A stretch of 64,000 bases of DNA, taken from NCBI GenBank assembly GCA_910890315.1, contig CAJVGD010000019.1, positions 248,001 through 312,000 of the forward strand. The letters are read 5' to 3'. This DNA comes from Serendipita indica DSM 11827 (lineage: Eukaryota; Basidiomycota; Agaricomycetes; Sebacinales; Serendipitaceae). The notes below the pieces were generated by a model. That model made no database searches and was not told the DNA's origin. It worked only from the letters and a program-made list of their open reading frames with translations. This document shows positions 34,904 through 49,000 of this stretch, in pieces. Numbering within the stretch: the first letter of the stretch is position 1; the number at the start of each line of letters is the position of its first letter. A program made the position numbers and the translations under genes.

Positions 34904-35552
34904 TAGAACGAAACAGGATAGATGGTTTGGAGAGCTTACCATTAAATGCATGTGGTTGATACAAAGGAATATCAACTTTTCGAGACACAAGCTGGTCAAG
35001 CTTATTGAATAGCGCGCTTTCCGAGCTGCACTTCTAGCCATGAGAATTACGCTATCATGCAATGTGACGATTCGTAGCGGGGGATATGGTCCTATGTTCT
35101 TGGAACCGCTCGTGTTTGGTCTCTTCATTCAATAGCGCCAACTTAAAAGTTCTATGTTTATAAGATATTTATCGTGAACCCTAGACAGGAGCGAATAAGA
35201 GACCGGTCCTTGGCACAGATTGCTCTTAGACATACCTCCCACCTGTGACGAGACTAACGGGATATATCTTTCATATTATCCTCATACAAATCTGTGATTC
35301 AAATAATGTCGGTAGCCCTCTCTCGATCGTACAATGGAGGCGAGTCGGGCATGCGACACCGACTCCACAACGCAGCACGTGTTCATTTCCTGGAAATAGG
35401 CGTGGTGTTAGCCGGATCTACATGTCGTCACCAAAGTCGAAGGGAGACATGACGGAAGGATGACGTCGGGTTTAGGATATATAAGCAGGACAAGTCTACT
35501 CGTTCCAAAGACTTACCAGAGAACGAACAACCACCCAGTACACTTTGACAAG
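34904..35552. other. Intergenic
   Basis: Between NWD gene 1 and the LEA-like gene. No gene recognised. A TATA-like element (GGATATATAAGC) at about 35475-35490 lies ~65 bp ahead of the LEA-like start codon. Confidence 0.45.
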
Positions 35553-36173
35553 ATGATGCGCTCTGTAATTATCCGACGCACCCTCAACGCAACGACGGCG
35601 ACGAGGACCGCGCCCATGGCGAAGAGAACAATGTACTCGAGCCCAGTATCACACAAGACAGCGACAGAAAAGGTCAAAGAGGTCGCCGACAACGTACGTT
35701 TGCCCCTTGCCATATTTCCCTCCTATTCCGATCCAACAACCTCCTCGACCTCTTTCATCATCTAACGCGTACACTAGGTCAACAGGAAGGTTGGCCAAGG
35801 CCTCGCATCTGCCATTGAAACAGGCGAACACGCCGCGGAGAGCGTCAAGAACGCGACGGGGATGAGCAGCGGCGAAGCGAAACGGGCTGTCAACGAAAAG
35901 GCTACCGAAGCGAAACAGACGGTCAACCAAAAGACGGCAGAGGCAAAAGACACATTGAACGAAAAATCGCAGCAGGCAAAGGAGATCTGGAATGAAAAGT
36001 CGGCAGACGCAAAGCAAAAGGCGAGCGAAACGGCTGAAGAGGCGAAACAAAAGGCCAATCTTGTGCGTTTCATCCATTATTCGTTTCCTGTCTGGGGCTC
36101 TGACGCACTCCTGTAGACTGCAGCCGGCGCGCGACAAGCAAAGGAAGATTTTACTAAAGAAGTCCGCAAGTAG
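35553..36173 (+). CDS. LEA-like (group 3) amphipathic helix protein, probably mitochondrial
   Basis: Exons 35553-35693, 35778-36062 and 36117-36173; 160 residues. The N-terminus MMRSVIIRRTLNATTATRT is positively charged and hydroxylated with no acids, as in a mitochondrial presequence. From about residue 45 on, the sequence is made of imperfect 11-residue repeats rich in Ala, Lys, Glu, Gln and Asn (EAKRAVNEKATEAKQTVNQK; then AKDTLNEKSQQAKEIWNEK), the signature of group 3 late-embryogenesis-abundant proteins, which are unfolded when wet and become helical on drying and protect membranes and enzymes. A TATA-like element lies ~65 bp upstream, suggesting inducible expression. No catalytic residues expected. 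Confidence 0.75.
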
Positions 36174-36589
36174 ACGACTACTCTCGCATGACCAGTCACT
36201 GTATTACTACCCATTCAATTCCAGACATTTCATCATCTTACGAAGGAGCCTGATGTCACACATAGGGATAAACGACACAGAATCTTCCTACTAATTGCAC
36301 AACTAGCCAAATACATAACACCTTCTGCGCAAATCTGCACAACGGCGAGCTGCATCATGGTACACTGCGAGTCTACGGAGAGAGAAAGGACATAGGAGAA
36401 CAAAATGGAGAACAAGAGAGAAAGAAGAGTCATCACCAGGCACTGAAACAACAAGAGAAAGAAATACACCGAGCCACTCCCATCCAGTCGAGGCAGACCG
36501 TGTATCTAACCCAAGGCCTGGACACGAAACACAAAAGACAATGCATGACGTGCGAACATGGAGGGAGCCTTGTGAGTCCAGTCAAGCCA
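36174..36589. other. Convergent intergenic spacer
   Basis: 416 bp between the 3' ends of the LEA-like gene (plus) and PPS1 (minus). No coding or structural feature seen; purine-rich at 36370-36460. Confidence 0.5.
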
Positions 36590-39500
36590 TTATTGGATGT
36601 ACTTCTCGTTGAGCAAGTGGACCTCGCGCGCCAGGTACGGCCACGACAGACGTCGAGACAAGTATGCATGCAGCGCTTGCTCTCCTTCTGACGCAAACCG
36701 TTCACGAGCGATTTCGGCCTCCCACGAGCTCAGGTTGTACAATAGTCGGAGATTTGGCTGGATCAATACACTAATCATTGGTCAGAATCGAACAAAAATG
36801 CCTTTCCATCACGAAATCAACGCACCTCAGGCGACGAGAACGAACGAGCAAGTAGGCATCGACCAGCGACATTCCCATATGCTTCATCACATACGCAATC
36901 TGTCTTCTGTCAGCACCAGTAATATAAGTTGGTTTGATATAGCACGTACTGTGACCGTCGCGCTCCTGGACACACCAACACGACAATGGACAAGCACCTT
37001 GCCACCCTCTTGTCGAGCCGCATCAATCCAGTCGCAAACCTCTCTGAATCGCGGCCGCAAGCTATCAATACCATCGTCGGATACGCCCTAAGCCATATCT
37101 GTTAGCACGCTTCCAAATATGGTCAAGATGGCAACATGCCTTGATATCGAGCACCTTGATTCGTCCCTCGCGCTCTTCTATCCAAAGCGAGCCCGGTCCA
37201 GCACCAAGTACTTTGCCACCGTACGAGAACCGGTACTCCGCCGCCTGCGAGGTGTTTCCCTGCGGCGGTACGAGCGCACATTCTCCCACGGAAACGACAT
37301 GGGTGATTCCCAATGCATGAAGCATGTACGCATTCGAAGCGTGTGCCCTAATAGAGTGTTAGCAATCCAATAGATCACCGTACATCAACGAGGCGTCATG
37401 CCACCAACGGATTGGCCAACGCATTACGCCCACGAGAGAAGGGGAAAAGAGACCGAACCACTCACAGATTACCGAGGTAGAGGAACGGAAGCACTCGAGA
37501 CGGGAATGAACCGTCGAACCGTGGGTCACTGAACCATGCCCAGTGATCGGCCCACACCTGAGGCATGGGCGATGTCGATGCTCTGGCCCGCCGCTTCGGT
37601 GTTCCATTGCTCACACCACGGGATCCAAGTGCACCCGACGAGTTGTTCATCACGAGTGCAGAGTTTGGCGTCGAACTCGAGAGGACCATTGCGGCCGTAT
37701 TGGATGATGAAGCTGGCGCCTCGTCTTCTTCTGGTGGTGGAGCAGGGATGCTGAAGCTTGCACGAGAACCCCACGTCGACCATTTCCATCGGCTGAATCC
37801 ATTCGTCGACTGATTGGCATTATCGGCGCCCCCAGCCCCATCAATCGTCATATTCCTATTGTTCGTCACCTCTCGATCACGGCCCCGCTCCTTTGGAGCG
37901 TTGCGAGAAGGCACATACAACCGTGCTTCTGCTCGTTTCAGGAGATCAAGGTCGGTCGGATATACGTAAAACGAGCGACCTCGCGCAATCTGCAATTCTA
38001 GATACGCCTCGGGGAGCGACATGCCTGCCGAGCTGCCGCCGCCCGACAAGTACGTCTTTGTGACGGTGGCTGAGTGCGTTCTGTGGAGAGAATGATGCGT
38101 ACCCTCGGGATCCGGATGGACCGAAGTCGGATCTACAAACGCGGAAAGCATCGAGGATTGCATAGGGGTGAAGTGAGATGGCTTACGCGCCATGAGCAGG
38201 CACAAGGCGAGTATAGACGTCTCTGTGTACCCATCAGACGAATAAAGCAGGATTTTGCATTTTCGCAGCGGTCTGTTTGCATGAACCGACTTGTTGGAGC
38301 CGGCGCTCTCGTCGCGACGGTGATGAGGGAACGAAACCGAATTAGAGGAAGAGCTTGGGGAAAGCTTCCAGAGTTACTGTTACTATTGGATAGTCCTGGT
38401 GATGTGAAAAAGTTGGAGCCCGATGCAGATGTCGGAGACGAATTTTGGGGTGCCTCTGGGTACAAGAGACCTTGTAAAAAGGCGATGAATGCGATAAGCT
38501 GGCTGACTGTGTGCTGGTTCACGATCGGAGAAGAGGGAAAGGCGAGGTGGAGGATGTGATTGGCACTCGGTGGTGGACGAACGGGTGGCTCGTCCGGTTT
38601 GCCATCCGCGGGCGTATCTTGCTGCCATCTCGAGACCCAGAGCTCATCCAAAAGTCTCAGATGGTTTTCTACAGACTCGAGTTCTCGAGAGGTCGGGAAG
38701 TGGGTGCCATCGCAGCACTCGATGCAGATATCAAACCCTTGAGGGTTGTTCTGCGTTGCGCCTGTAAAGGGATCGTTTCCGAGCAGGCCATTCTGATAGG
38801 ATGGGACATCGTTTGAATTACCCAACTATGCAGGCAGCACGTCAGTACGACAAGGACCCCTTGTTCAGGGACAAGGCACTGTACCCATAGTCCATCGCAA
38901 ACCTCGGTGGCCTGCGTGAGATTGCATATCTCTTCACGTTCGCGAGCGGCGAAATCGACGTATTGGATCGGTCGACCTATCGAATCCCAAGCGACGAGGT
39001 GTGGGAACTTGTTCTCGAATTCGGAGAAGGGATCTAAATATCGCGTCATGGGCACGCAAAAAGGAAGGGGCAGTTGGGCGCACCAGTGATCACAAAGACA
39101 TTGTAATGGACAATATCACCCTTTCCGTAACGTTCACGTTCGCGCGCCTTTGCCTCGATGGCATGCTTGAATCGCTCTGCGAGTGCGAAGCTGGCTCTGG
39201 TCATGCCTCTGGGTGAGTAGATGACCACATCGGAAAGAGTGGCATAGATGGGCTATCATGGGAAGAGCGATCAGAAGGTGTTCCCCAAACATGAATGAAT
39301 GGAGAAGACCACTCACGACTTGGATGCCAAAGTTGCGTCTGCAGAGAACCAGCCGAAATGTCAGTAAAAACGACAAAACGCAACAAACAGATGTAAACGG
39401 CACGGCAGATCATATGAGGGGTCTGCCATCGGGTATGGTTACGGTAAACTCTCGCGTGGGGGAATGTGGGGTAGCCCTCCCCGCACAGCCGAGAGGGAGA

Positions 39501-40341
39501 ATGAAAACCCAATGAGAAGAGAGACTCACAGCGAGATACCATCAGGCACGCGCGGAGGAACGAAACACGGGCCGTCCGCGCAAGTGGTCAGCAGATCCTC
39601 CGCCCTGAGCGTAGAGGTGAGCAGGTTGGAATACATCGAGGAGAAGGGAGTCGAGCCACAGTGGGCGGACGAGGGCGACGTTGGGAGTGACGTCGGAGCT
39701 GTACTGGGCGAGATTGGGACCTCTGAAGACGAATAAGAAGTCGTAGACGTCGAGGCGGAGCGTGCAGAACGTCCGGGGATTGCAATGGCAATGGACCCCG
39801 CAGCCGGCGGGTTGCTCGCAGTGGCCTCGTGCGCGTGTTCACTCGTTTGCTGGCTATTGTCGCTCAGTTGTTCGTCCTCGTCTTCGTCGAAATGGGAACT
39901 GTCGTGCATCTCAAAGTCGTCGCGCCCAACGACCAGGCCGGGACTCGCGTGTCCAGGACCGTCGAGATCGTCTGCGCGCACCCAGATGAGGCCTCGGTAC
40001 TCGGGGACCTTTGGCGTTGGATTCACGGGTGGGAGCAACGGGTGCTGGGCATATGCGGGGAGTAGACCCCGTGAGGCATTGGCAAAGAATGTATTCTGGG
40101 ACAAATTGTTGCCCTCGATGCCGTGGAGAAACGGGAACAGCGTTGAATCTCCTAGGAGATCTTCATCTGCGAGAGAATAGAGTGTATGAATCTCTGCAAA
40201 CTGGGCGGCGGTGAGCGCGCGGATCGGGGCAAACGGTGCCGGCCGTGGGAGCAAGATGGGGAGCGAAGACAGGAAACGAGGAGGATACTTGAGACCCGCA
40301 GGCTCAGCATTCGCAGTATCGCTATGGCCGCTTGAGCTCAT
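36590..40341 (-). CDS. PPS1: Dual-specificity protein phosphatase PPS1-like
   Basis: Fungal phosphatase that acts on Tyr and Ser/Thr and is tied in yeast to S-phase and mating checkpoints. Start ATG 40341 (MSSSGHSDTANAEPAGLKYP). The large N-terminal region has conserved blocks found in PPS1 relatives: SLADEDLLGDSTLFPFLHGI, FPHLVAWDSIGRPIQYVDF, VCDGLW with DICIECCDGTHFP, and a block ending LCLLMARKPSHFTP. The C-terminal catalytic domain begins RVLPFLYLGNL-ASNAYMLHALGI; its signature loop HCRVGVSRSA (36.97-37.00 kb) holds the catalytic Cys and the phosphate-binding Arg of HCx5R, followed by YVMKHMGMSLVDAYLLVRSR. Poly-Ser/Thr and poly-Ser/Pro linkers separate the blocks. The stop is at 36590. 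Reads intact across its many short introns. Confidence 0.9.
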
Positions 40342-40499
40342 CGCAGTCGACGAGGGAATCCAAAAGGCAATAGCAGGGCGCAACCACCTCCTGCCACTCA
40401 CTCTAAACGGCAGAGGCCCCACCGCGACAAGAAGCTACGACTGCTGACCAATCAACATCCAGGAAATCAAAACAAGAGCTGTATTCAAAAGACGGTGCA

Positions 40500-41864
<1,365 letters not shown>

Positions 41865-42821
41865 TTGGTCGAGAAAAGTACGTGTGATCCACCTGACACC
41901 CACAATTTAGAGTTTCCAACGATAGGAGGGTCTGAAAATGGTTATATAAACATATATACTACTTTTACATGCAGTTTTACAAGTTTGACACGATTATAGA
42001 CGCTCTCGGATATCGAGATGTTGAGCACCAAACTTGGCTTCTACTCCGTCGACCGTTTACCTCAAGCTGCCAGTTTATTTGCAGAAACTATCTGGAGTAC
42101 TAATATCGAGCATATATTATATCTTAATTGGCTTAAGGTCTCGAAGCTGTGATCCCATCTGACTCTCGGCGGAAGAAGACCCACTTGTGGACCCACTTGT
42201 GGACCCACTCGTGGACTCTTAGACATTTGAATATCAGATTAATCTCTCACAGACTCCTACGCGCCCAGCGAAGAGCGTGAGGGGCTTCTGCCCGTTAGCG
42301 ACATAAAGTCGATGTGGAGCATTGTCGGTGAACGACTGGACGTAGATCGTAGCGAAGGGAGACGTTCTTAACGCTCAAGGGCTCAAGAACATGGCTAGAG
42401 AAGCAGGACGCCTTCCGCGCGCTCTCGGATGTAATCCTTATCCAACCACTCTGGAGGTCATTTATACCATCTCATGCGGTCGTTTCGCCAAGATAGCGAT
42501 CGAACCTCAAATCAAGATTGGTCGTCGCAGCGTTTCACACCCCAGCACGGCTCGTGTTCATTTGCTACCGGTGAGCTCTACAATCGCATATCTATTTCAC
42601 TCTCTCACGTTTGCGCCACAGGGTCACCTTTTTTCAGGGAGGAGTGCGAACGCGCGACGCTTCTCCCAGCATGGATTTAGAGAGAAGTATAGCCTATTTA
42701 TAGGCAACTGGGAATCTCTGTACTGTGGGTTCAACGCCAACTTTCTTATATTCGGGTTGTACTCTTTCGTGGGCTCTCCCACCATCTTCTCCCCGTCTCC
42801 ATCCCCCTACCCTCATTTATC
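41865..42821. other. Intergenic
   Basis: 957 bp between uL4 and the broken MFS gene, which diverge. No gene recognised; contains the short tandem repeat at 42178-42217 and a pyrimidine-rich stretch 42760-42815 just before the MFS start. Confidence 0.5.
42178..42217 (+). repeat. Short tandem repeat, 12-nt unit x3
   Basis: Unit GACCCACTTGTG occurs about three times in a row, the last copy with one change (ACTCGTG). Confidence 0.8.
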
Positions 42822-44990
42822 ATGTCCGAGAAGCACAAGCTTGCTGTGGTCATACAAGGCAGCTCAAAGTCGTCTGCAGAGTCTCTCAAGGATGCCAAGA
42901 AGAATGAGGCAATCTTCGACGAGCGTCGTAGCAAGAACCTCCTTTGGAAGCTAGACCGCAACATCGTGCCCTTCTTGTCCTTGTTATATCTGTGAGTGAA
43001 CCGTTAATCTGTTCCCCAGTCCTTAGAATTCGTGTAGTCTGTCCTTCTTGGTGAGACTCTTCACCTCGTGTGTTTACAGTGCGAATCCACTGTCGAAAGG
43101 ACCGAAGCAATATCGGTACATGATCTCCATTTACGAGATCTCATGGACTAACATCAGAGAAAGGAAACGCTCGTCTCGCTGTCAGTCGCCTTGGGCTTTG
43201 TAACAATCCAACACTAACGCCATCTAGAACCTGGAGTCGTCGCTCGGGATGAAAGGTTTGTAAACCCGTGGATACCTAACAACGTTAACAAGATATTCAG
43301 GACTCGACTATAACAACGCACTAGCCATCTTCTTCCCCTTTTACGTCGGTACGTGCAGCGGTTGTGGTGCACAGATTGACACTAATTCTCCATCAGCCGC
43401 CGAAGTCCCCAGTAACATGATGCTGAAGCGAACAAAGCTCAGTTTTTGGTTTGCACTCATTATGGTTCTATGGGCTTTGTCCACGATTGTCATGGCGTTC
43501 GTCAAGACGTATCGCCAACTACTTGCTGTGCGCGCGATATTAGGCTTCTTCTAAGGCGGATTGTGAGCATGAGCTATATTTGGGCATGATTCAATACTGA
43601 TAGCACCATAGATTCCCCAGCATCAACTTCTATATCATGACTTGGTATCGTAGACATGAATGCGGCCTTCGCATGTGAGAACTTCCCGTGCCAAATGTGT
43701 CCCTTCTTCTGACATGCACCCTCCTCTCTAGGGCAATCTTCTTTTCTGCTGTGAGAACTCTATCGGCTACTCGTACCGAAGACCTTCCTCACATCTTTCG
43801 CGCAGGCTACCGCGGCAGGTGCCTTTGGGGGTCTGCTCGCACGAGGAATCTCTGAAATGACTGGTGTTGGCGGGCTCATGGGATGGAGTTGGATCTTCGT
43901 ACGCCTTTTCGACGGCGACTTTACTCAGGACTGACGAAAGCGATGCAGATTCTCGAGGGCATCGTTACGTTTATCGTCGCGATTTGGGCCTACTTCCAAA
44001 TCCATGACTTTCCTGATACAGCCAAATTCTTGACCGAAGAGGAACGCTTGGAAGTCCATCGAAGGCTACGCGAAGATCGTTCTGGTCTTGCAGAGGAATG
44101 GCACATGAAATACGTCATTCAAGCTCTCACCGACTGGAGATATCTGGATTCATATGCTAATCACTCTTGGTGAGAGCATCTCCAGAGCCGCTCTATGTAC
44201 ATGTATCATTGACTGACGTTGACGTATAGGCATGTTTATCGGCCTGTACAGCGTCAGCCTGTTCCTGCCGACGATCATCAAGAGCATGGGGTACAAGAAC
44301 AGCAAAGCGCAACTCATGACTGTCCCACCATACGTCGTCGCGTGTGTCTTCACTATTAGCGGAGGCTTTCTCGCCGACCAGTTCAAGCAGCGCGGTATAT
44401 TCATGATCGGCTTCTGCTTGCTCGCCATTATTGGATTTACCATGCTCATCTCCACAGAGAACGTTCATATTCAATACGCTGGAACCTTCCTCGCCGCGAG
44501 CGGGATTTATGCCAATATCCCCGGAGGTGTCGCCTGGAACAGTAATAATATCGGCGGATCTACGAAGCGGTGAGTGCCCAAAGGAGTTCTCTACGTCCCA
44601 CTTAAACCTGCTTAGAGCCGTTGGTCTTGGCCTGCACGCAGCTTGTGCCAATCTGGGCGGTATTTTCGCCTCGTATCTCTTCCAGGTATGTGAAATCTGT
44701 CTCTCAACATGATCATGTCTACAATTTTAGCAGAGCAAGCAAGCTCCACGCTACTTGTTGGGTTTGGTACCCTTCTAGGAGCAGCCGGCATGTCGTGCCT
44801 CCTCAGCATCTTCATGACCACCTACTTGCGTCGCGAGAACTCGCGCCGTGATCGCATCGCAAAAGAAACAGATGCCTCTTCGGAGTCCTCGCTATTGAAT
44901 TTCCATCTGTCTTATGGATACAACTCCTATGCATATCGCGTTGTGCACTTTTCAGATCCAACGTGTTATAGAACCGTGACCCTCAGCTAG
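42822..44990 (+). pseudogene. MFS transporter of the allantoate/nicotinate permease (ACS) type, broken
   Basis: Start MSEKHKLAVVIQGSSKS; exons then give LWKLDRNIVPFLSLLYLLSF-LDRSNIGNARLA, NNALAIFFPFYVAAEVPSNM, RAILGFF and so on, the full 12-helix layout of anion:cation symporters that take up allantoate, nicotinate or related acids. Three lesions: an in-frame stop (TAA 43552-43554) replaces the Glu of the usual GFFEGG; a one-base frame change near 44140 (before IWIHMLITLG); and another near 44752 (APRY / LVGFGTLLG). The small introns and splice sites remain good, so decay is recent. If the stop were read as a sequence error the two frame changes would still break it. Function in this strain is most likely lost. 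Confidence 0.85.
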
Positions 44991-44995
44991 TGGCT

Positions 44996-45825
44996 CTACA
45001 ATTTCTTGCGATAACGACCGACGCGATGCCAAAGAAGATTTGGTGGCTCCTCGGGTACTTTGCCCTCCAAGTTGCGGTCCTCCCATATATCCAGCGCGTC
45101 GATAATATGATGCGTTGGTTTATCTAACCGACAGCCTAGTATTGGTTCACATATCGGTGTCCAAACGGCTTGCCACCAAGCAAGCGTAGGCGAGGGGTCG
45201 CAGCGAACGTGCTCATAAAGAGGAACACTCCACCTAGTTTGAGAACCTTGTTCGAGTCCAGCCACTGATTTCTTGACGTCGGGGATGCCACAGAGACTGA
45301 GGATGGAGACGAGCGTGTCGACTTGCTCTCCCCCAAGCGCATCTAAGATTTTATCCGTCTCTTCAGCACCGTACGAGATTATCTGGATCTGTGCGGGCTC
45401 GAACCCGGCCTTGACCGCGTTGGCAGTGATGTGCTCATGTATCTGTGTATTCGGCTCGAGGGCAATGTACCTTGTGACACGAGTGGTGTCCAGGTACTTG
45501 CACGAGTGGCCGTGTCCTTTGCGGGCATTAGTCTATCTTGTTCTGTGTATGGAGTTTTCGAAGACGACACACCTGCCCCTATTTCAAGAACGACACCATA
45601 AGCAGCAGGTAAAAGTGCCTGTTTAGTTTCTGCACCCGCAGCATCCACACCGTAGCCCATGAAGGCCCAGACGTTTTGAAAGAACACGTCTTGCAATCTT
45701 CGTGGGTGGACAAGAAGCGACGGCTGCGTGAACGTTGCTGATATTGTAGGCGGAATAGCTGCTTTTAGGATGTAAAAGAGGTCTAGTAGGACTGCGAAAC
45801 GGTCAAACCAGGTGACCGACGCCAT
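44996..45825 (-). CDS. Class I SAM-dependent methyltransferase, METTL7-like
   Basis: Start ATG 45825 (MASVTWFDRFAVLLDLFYIL), with a hydrophobic N-terminal helix that could anchor it to membranes or lipid droplets as in METTL7 proteins. The SAM-binding motif I reads VVLEIGAG, joined over an intron (donor GTGTGT) to GHGHSCKYLDT; the acidic end of strand 2 is YIALEPN, and a later motif is VDTLVSILSLCGI. Then YEHVRCDPSPTLAWWQAVW and the C-terminal LEGKVPEEPPNLLWHRVGRY match the family. Between DVKKS and YEHV the frame in use reads AGLEQGSQTRWSVPL, while the next frame reads LDSNKVLKLGGVFLF, which is the expected family sequence: two compensating one-base changes seem to have occurred ~50 nt apart. 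The protein may be altered at its strand-5 region. Substrate unknown. Confidence 0.75.
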
Positions 45826-46094
45826 GGAAGTGGTCCGCTCCACGCTGGCTTCGGGTGTGTCGATAGTCCGCCTTCCAGTTCTTTACCGTAACTTCCAATT
45901 CTTTGTCTCTGGGTTGGCCTGAAATTATCTGCGAGGTTCCATGGGTTCTGCAATATGGACAATGGTATCTATTCGTTTCGAATTGCTCTGTACCTTCAAT
46001 GATTAAACTCTGTATTTGGCCTTGTCCTTTGAGCGCCGACAATACGGAGAGTGGCATTGGCGCTGACCATATCTTGGAGCCATCCACGTTCACG
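45826..46094. promoter_or_regulatory. Divergent spacer of methyltransferase and NWD gene 2
   Basis: 269 bp between two divergent start codons. No specific element identified. Confidence 0.45.
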
Positions 46095-49000
46095 ATGTCG
46101 ACCCAAAAATCAACAAAGCACAAGAAACGACACCTGCCCACAGATTCATCGGGATCCTCGTCAGCACAGCGCCCAACAGGCAAAAAACGTCAAGTATACG
46201 ACACGCTCAATGTCGGCCTGGATGTAGTGGCCAACATATCCGAGGGATCAGATGTACTCGCTCCTCTCAAGGCAGCTTGTCGAACCACCAAGTCAATTCT
46301 CGAAGTCGTACAGGCAAGTTGGCGAACCTGTCACGACTGCGTCTAACGGATTCAATAGGCAACAGAGATCAATCAAGAGGAATGGATTGATCTAGCCGGA
46401 CGTTTGAAGGAATACATGTCTGCGCTCGAGAAACAAATCACCCTATTGGAGGCATATCCTGAGGAAGACATGGCCGTTGACGAGGCGTTTAGGCAGCCGC
46501 TAATCCATTATGTCGAGTACGTAGCACTTCAAATTTGCTTCAGTAGGCTGAATGATGTAGATTTCTCGAAAATATGCACGATACAATTGTCGACCTGAAG
46601 GAGAAACGCAACCGCAGCAAGCTCAGCATCTTTAAAGCGTTCAGCAAAATGAAAATTGACGCAGAAGAGATTCGCAAACTCAATCGAGACATCGAGGACC
46701 GGCATAGGCAATTCATGGTGCGAGCCTCATCGACCTTGTTCACAGTACTCACTATCGACAAAGGAGGCCTTGGGTATTTTTACAGCCTTGCGTATGCAAA
46801 ATGTCGAGAGGAATACCAAAACCACCAAGGCGAACGTGGAGACCATTCTTACAGACAGTAAGCTGAAATTTGGGATGAGACGCTTACTAAACATTCGAAG
46901 TCGACGCCAATGCTATACTACAGCTACCGGTGGTAGCTTTCGTCGCATCCTCAGTCCACAAGCCCTGTCTGAAAGGAACACGCGAGGCTGTTCTTCAGAC
47001 CATCTACCGCTGGGCCGACGATAATACGTCAGACAAGCCGATATTTTGGCTGTGTGATATCGCCGGCTCTGGCAAGTCCACAGTCGCAATGTCTGCAGCA
47101 GAGACTTGGAGGAACGAAGGAGTGCTAGGAGGCCGGTTCTTCTTCTCCATTGCAAGCAGTGAAGGATCCACCACAGACAAGTTCTGTTCCACGATAGCAA
47201 GAGACCTGGTCGACTACATACCCAGGCTTGCGCCGCACGTCGCTGGAGCTGTGAAGCGGCACCCGTCGTTCATGCGAAGCTCTCTAGAAGAACAGTTCCA
47301 GAACTTCGTCATTGATCCCATCCATCATAGTCAAGAACGTGTCATTCTCGTCATCGACGCTCTTGATGAATGTAGATCTGGATTGCAGCGAAGAGAGCTC
47401 GTCGAAATGCTTTCTACAGCTGTTCGAGGAACAAAAAACCTCAAGGTATTCATGACGAGTCGGCCAGACCCCGTAATCCAAGCCGTCTTGGGGTCACTCT
47501 CAATCAAATCCAAGTTGGAAGACCGACTGCACGATGTCAAGCATCATGATAACATTGGTGATATCGCAGTGTACATACACCAAGCACTAGACAACGTACT
47601 GCCGGAGGGCAAAAGGCAGAGACTGATCGAAAAGGCCAACGGATTGTTCATCTGGGCGAGCACTGCATGTCGAATGCTCACCAGCCAGACAAGCTTAAGC
47701 CCTCCGGAGATCACGTATGATCACCTCATGTCCATGGACAAGGCTGGGGCCATAGACGATCTATATAACCTCATCTTTGTGCGCATGGATCCCGAGTTCC
47801 ACACGATCATGTACAAGATGCTCGCTGTACTGCTTGCAGCGTTTGAGCCGCTGACTGCGACGACGTGGACGACATTCTCAAGCATTCCGGGGTATACGGA
47901 AGTGCAAAGGCACTGGTACGGAATCTCGGCAGCGTACTTGTTGAGGATGGTACCACGAGTCTAATCCAATTTCGGCACCCACTTTCGTCGAGTACCTTCG
48001 GCGTTGCTCTGTTGCCCCACCCATCGATACGCGTAACAACGTGTATATCAGGATTCCTGACGCACACGGCCAAGCCGCAGTTTGGTGTCTCAAACATCTC
48101 ACATCGCGAAGAGATGGTCTCAAGTTCAATATATGTCAACTGGAGTCATCTTTCTATCTTAATAGAGAGATTCCAAACCTCGATACGAGAGTATCGAGAT
48201 TCATTTCAAGACGCCTGCGATATGCCAGCTCTCATTGGCTGTTCCATGTGGCTGAAGCTGACGACAGCTGGCGGTCCATCGTCAAGAAGAAAATCCAACA
48301 GATTACTCAAGTTCCATACGTGTTATACTGGATGGAGGTTCTGAGCTTGACCAGAGGAGTGCCACGAGCAATAACCGGTCTTCGAGCTATTAAACGCCAC
48401 GCAGGAGTAAGTTGCTGATCCGAGCCAATTCAACTCTGACGCCACAGATAGCTTGAAACATGGGATGAAGTCAACATGGACCAGATTCGACGGTTTATAA
48501 TGGTATTTTCAGTACCGATTCAAGAGAGCGCCCCACACATATACATTTCCGCACTCCCATTCACCCCTACAAATTCAATATTGCATATTGAGGGTGCGAA
48601 GATGTATAGTAATACCCTCTGTGTAACCGAAGGCCTCGAGGAAATGTATCCTGGGCTCCCAAGTAGGCTTCGAGGTCATGAGGGCGAGGTTAGCGCCGTC
48701 GGATTCTCGCCAGACGGCTCACAGATTGTGTCTGGCTCGTCCGACAACACAATTCGATTGTGGGACGCGGCAACTGGTCAGGCTGTGGGAGAGCCACTCC
48801 GAGGTCATGAACATTGGGTCAACGCCGTCGGATTCTCGCCAGACGGCTCACAGATTGTGTCTGGCTCGTCCGACAACACAATTCGATTGTGGGACGCGGC
48901 AACTGGTCAGGCTGTGGGAGAGCCACTCCGAGGTCATGAGGGCGTGGTCAGCGCCGTCGGATTCTCGCCAGACGGCTCACAGATTGTGTCTGGCTCGTCC

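Noticed and set aside
45395-45415. T-loop-like GGGCTCGAACCCGG
   Set aside because: Lies inside methyltransferase coding sequence and no cloverleaf can be drawn.
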